Of a DNA stretch of 64,000 bases, positions 62,048 through 64,000 are shown piece after piece. A program made the translations under genes and the position numbers. The first letter of the stretch is position 1, and every line of letters starts with the position of its first letter. This DNA is from Anaerolineales bacterium. Lineage in GTDB: Bacteria > Chloroflexota > Anaerolineae > Anaerolineales > Villigracilaceae. Location of the stretch: assembly GCA_017985935.1 (NCBI GenBank), contig JAGNWT010000004.1, positions 1-64,000 on the forward strand, given 5' to 3'. Under the pieces are notes generated by a model, which searched no databases, was not told where the DNA came from, and saw only the letters and a list, made by a program, of their open reading frames with translations.

Positions 62048-62701
62048 TTATGGTTTGAGGACGACAAAATTGTCGAAGACCAGATCCACCCCGGGTTGGG
62101 TAAAGGTGCCGCCAAGCAAACCAATATCCCCGGATTTCAGAGTGCTGTCTTGCGTGGAAGCGACCGGGAATCCATTTACGTAGAAAGCCAGGGTTTCTCC
62201 TACGCAGTCTGCGCGCAGGTGATTTACAGCCAGCCCGGTCTTGATCTCGGGGCTTGTTTGCATTTCGCTCTGCCCCAACAGAGAGGCTTGCCCGCCGGAG
62301 AAAATACCGATGCCGTAAAAGCCATCGCTGGATATCATGAAGAAGTAATAATCATTTCCATTGAAGCGGCAGATGAGACCAATGCGGTTCTCGTCCGGAC
62401 CGCCAAGTTTTCCGGCGTCCACTTCCATACGGACATCGGAAAAATTCCGATGGGGGGTGGTCCAGAAATTGGTATTCAATGCATTGACCAGAACACGATA
62501 TCCACCCGCGTCATAATCCATGGTGCCTTCTGCAGCAAGCAAACGATCCCAGCCTGTATCGCGGCTTGAAAAATCGTCCTGAAAAAGAACACTGCCAGAC
62601 GGCACGGATTGATCCTGCGGCGCGGATGCCGTGGGGGTTGCGGTGGAACATGCGGTTGATGCTAAAAGCAAAAGGGAAAAAAGAATGGCGATACGCTTCA
62701 T
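62048..62701 (-). CDS. Lipoprotein with LamG/DUF1080-like beta-sandwich
   Basis: 217 residues. A signal peptide ends in the lipobox LASTAC. A short Thr/Ala/Ser linker precedes a concanavalin-like sandwich (about 45-217; FQDDFSSRDTGWDRL, NYYF-type strands and a final GVDLVFDNFVVLKP). Such domains bind glycans or are parts of sugar-processing proteins; no catalytic residues are recognised. The start lies 7 nt after TAAAAT (62714-62709, minus). Confidence 0.76.
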   Translation of the reverse strand: MKRIAILFSLLLLASTACSTATPTASAPQDQSVPSGSVLFQDDFSSRDTGWDRLLAAEGTMDYDAGGYRVLVNALNTNFWTTPHRNFSDVRMEVDAGKLGGPDENRIGLICRFNGNDYYFFMISSDGFYGIGIFSGGQASLLGQSEMQTSPEIKTGLAVNHLRADCVGETLAFYVNGFPVASTQDSTLKSGDIGLLGGTFTQPGVDLVFDNFVVLKP

Positions 62702-62708
62702 GCGGGTG

Positions 62709-62714
62709 ATTTTA
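62709..62714 (-). promoter_or_regulatory. Start-proximal -10 box of the lipoprotein gene
   Basis: TAAAAT on the minus strand ends 7 nt before ATG 62701, without a Shine-Dalgarno sequence. Confidence 0.45.
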
Positions 62715-62733
62715 TCACGGGCAATGAGCGGTT

Positions 62734-64000
62734 CTATGGGAAATACTTTGCGAGCAATTGTTTTGCGAACAAACCATCCGACCCATCCACATCTGCGTCG
62801 CGTACATAGACCAGTTGCTCGTAAGCCGCTTCGCGATTCCCCTGAGCAAGATAGGTCATTGCCAAATGAATATTCGCCGAATAATGATCGGGGTATTTAT
62901 TCAAGACATCGAGCAGGGTTTGCTCTGCAGTAGCGAACCTGCCCGTGGAAAGATATAACCAGCCCAATGTATCGAGCGTAAACCGATCATCCGGTTTAAG
63001 TTCCACAGCCTTCAACGCGGCAGGCAGTCCCAAATCTTCAACATGCACGCCGTTCTCAGCACAAAAAACAGCCAACAGTCTCCAATAAGTTGCTTCGTCT
63101 GGTGCGAGCTCAATCGCCTTTTGATAAGCGACCAACGCTTCAGCCAGATCACCGTTCAAAGTGTAGGCGTTGCCAAGCTCTGCCATCCACGCCGGGTTGG
63201 AAGGCTCGTACTCTGCAGCCAGCAAATACTCCGCAAGCATCTGCTCATATTTTTGTTGACGATACCAGTACAAGCCGCGTAATGCGCGAACAATGACCGA
63301 GGTATGGTCAAGCCGCACGGCCTGATCCAGTTCCACGCGTCCATCCCGACCGAGTTGCTGTTTCGCTTCGCCAAGCCAGGCCCAAGCCTCGGCACTTTCT
63401 GCGTCAGCCTGCACTGCAGACTCGAACGCCAAAAAAGATAATTCCCAATCCTGCACCAACCCCAATGCGCGTCCAATGGTCACCATCTGCGAAGATCGGT
63501 CAGGTTGAGTAGCGGAAACATTCAAAGCGGCGCGCATGGTTTGGACAGCAGGATCAAACTCCGGGTCCAGGGAAGATGCGCGCATCAAATGAGGAAGAGA
63601 CTGCCCAGGCTCAAAGAGACTCAATAAGAGTCCGAGCCGGTAGTGGGCGTAGGGATCCCCATCATCAAGCCTAAGCTGCGCTTCAAGCGCTTTTTGCTCG
63701 GCAGTCCAATCCTTTTGCTGCCCGTGGATATGCGCCAGAAGTTTGTAGGCAAGGGAAAGCTGGCTTGCTTCCAACGCCCGAATCGCCGAGGATGTGTCGC
63801 CGACCCCGTAATAGGAATAACCCAAAAGCATGGAACCTTGGGGAGAAAGAGCCGGCGCCCGCCCAAAAAAGTCGATCGCATCTTCGGCACGGCCAAGGTT
63901 CGCGGCGGAGATGCCTGCTTTTTCCCACAGATCATCACGCCAGGGAAGCATCCGCGCAGATTTTTCATAAGACTCAACAGAAGCGGCGTAATTGCCTGCC
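62734..64000 (-). CDS. TPR-repeat protein, 5' end outside the window
   Basis: At least 422 residues; the frame stays open to the window edge, with further TPR sequence (GNYAASVESYEKSAR) beyond the first ATG at 63951, so the true start lies outside. At least ten TPR-like helical pairs are visible, such as NLGRAEDAIDFFGRA, NGDLAEALVAYQKAIELAP and QGNREAAYEQLVYVRD. TPR proteins mediate protein-protein contacts; the partner is unknown. The final product may be anchored by the missing N-terminus. Confidence 0.85.
   Translation of the reverse strand, partial: AGNYAASVESYEKSARMLPWRDDLWEKAGISAANLGRAEDAIDFFGRAPALSPQGSMLLGYSYYGVGDTSSAIRALEASQLSLAYKLLAHIHGQQKDWTAEQKALEAQLRLDDGDPYAHYRLGLLLSLFEPGQSLPHLMRASSLDPEFDPAVQTMRAALNVSATQPDRSSQMVTIGRALGLVQDWELSFLAFESAVQADAESAEAWAWLGEAKQQLGRDGRVELDQAVRLDHTSVIVRALRGLYWYRQQKYEQMLAEYLLAAEYEPSNPAWMAELGNAYTLNGDLAEALVAYQKAIELAPDEATYWRLLAVFCAENGVHVEDLGLPAALKAVELKPDDRFTLDTLGWLYLSTGRFATAEQTLLDVLNKYPDHYSANIHLAMTYLAQGNREAAYEQLVYVRDADVDGSDGLFAKQLLAKYFP

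Overview
The window looks like a chromosomal segment of a Chloroflexota bacterium, most likely from the class Anaerolineae. The inference rests on several traits seen together: extracytoplasmic proteins with long Thr-Pro linkers, an isopentenyl phosphate kinase, a short GS-I glutamine synthetase, many lipoproteins, a pair of SPFH proteins, and PAS-rich membrane signalling proteins. The segment is dense, moderate in GC and free of recognisable mobile elements, rRNA, tRNA or CRISPR. About 58 genes are supported. Most transcription units are separated by clear intrinsic terminators, many of them bidirectional.

Layout. 1-5.5 kb: cold-shock protein, PHP phosphoesterase, then an operon of two SPFH-like membrane proteins, pseudouridine-5'-phosphate glycosidase and an SRPBCC protein. 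5.5-16.9 kb: hotdog thioesterase, Thr-Pro-rich membrane protein, isopentenyl phosphate kinase, a long formate-THF ligase, a lipoprotein, an amidase, a candidate structured RNA, an Ada-like AraC/Ogt fusion, a DMT transporter, glutamine synthetase and two lipoproteins resembling the soluble ends of DsbD. 16.9-31.1 kb: peroxiredoxin plus MacB/DevCA-type ABC genes, a ClpP-class protease, a membrane-tethered GH3 protein, GDPD, an AAA ATPase, GT2, an S41 peptidase, and a sigma factor/DegV/membrane-protein operon. 31.2-47.5 kb: uvrA, LysM protein, rpsT, argS, a cyclic 2,3-diphosphoglycerate synthetase-like GTPase with a structured leader, an orphan histidine kinase, a diguanylate cyclase, obg, DedA and a SlyD-type FKBP. 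47.6-64 kb: an overlapping ATP-grasp/P1-peptidase pair, an ABC-2 exporter operon, an ACT regulator, ABC-F, a promoter-to-terminator unit encoding 31 residues, divergent NYN and PD-(D/E)XK nucleases, a NAGPA-like protein, a PadR/HAAS pair, a diheme cytochrome c, folD, a lipoprotein and an incomplete TPR protein.

The most general unexplained signal is regulatory. At least eleven start codons have a TATAAT-like hexamer ending only 6-9 nt upstream and no Shine-Dalgarno sequence, the geometry expected for leaderless or nearly leaderless mRNAs. Other genes have ordinary AGGAG sites and longer leaders, so two initiation modes appear to coexist. In the clearest case (6855-6885) a 19-bp palindrome supplies back-to-back -10 boxes for two divergent genes.

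Functional links: fhs and folD, at opposite ends of the window, give the formate to methylene-THF route. The isopentenyl phosphate kinase implies an alternative mevalonate branch encoded elsewhere. The DsbD-like lipoproteins, peroxiredoxin and cytochrome c point to extracytoplasmic redox chemistry. All functions come from reading motifs and family resemblance; no database search was possible.
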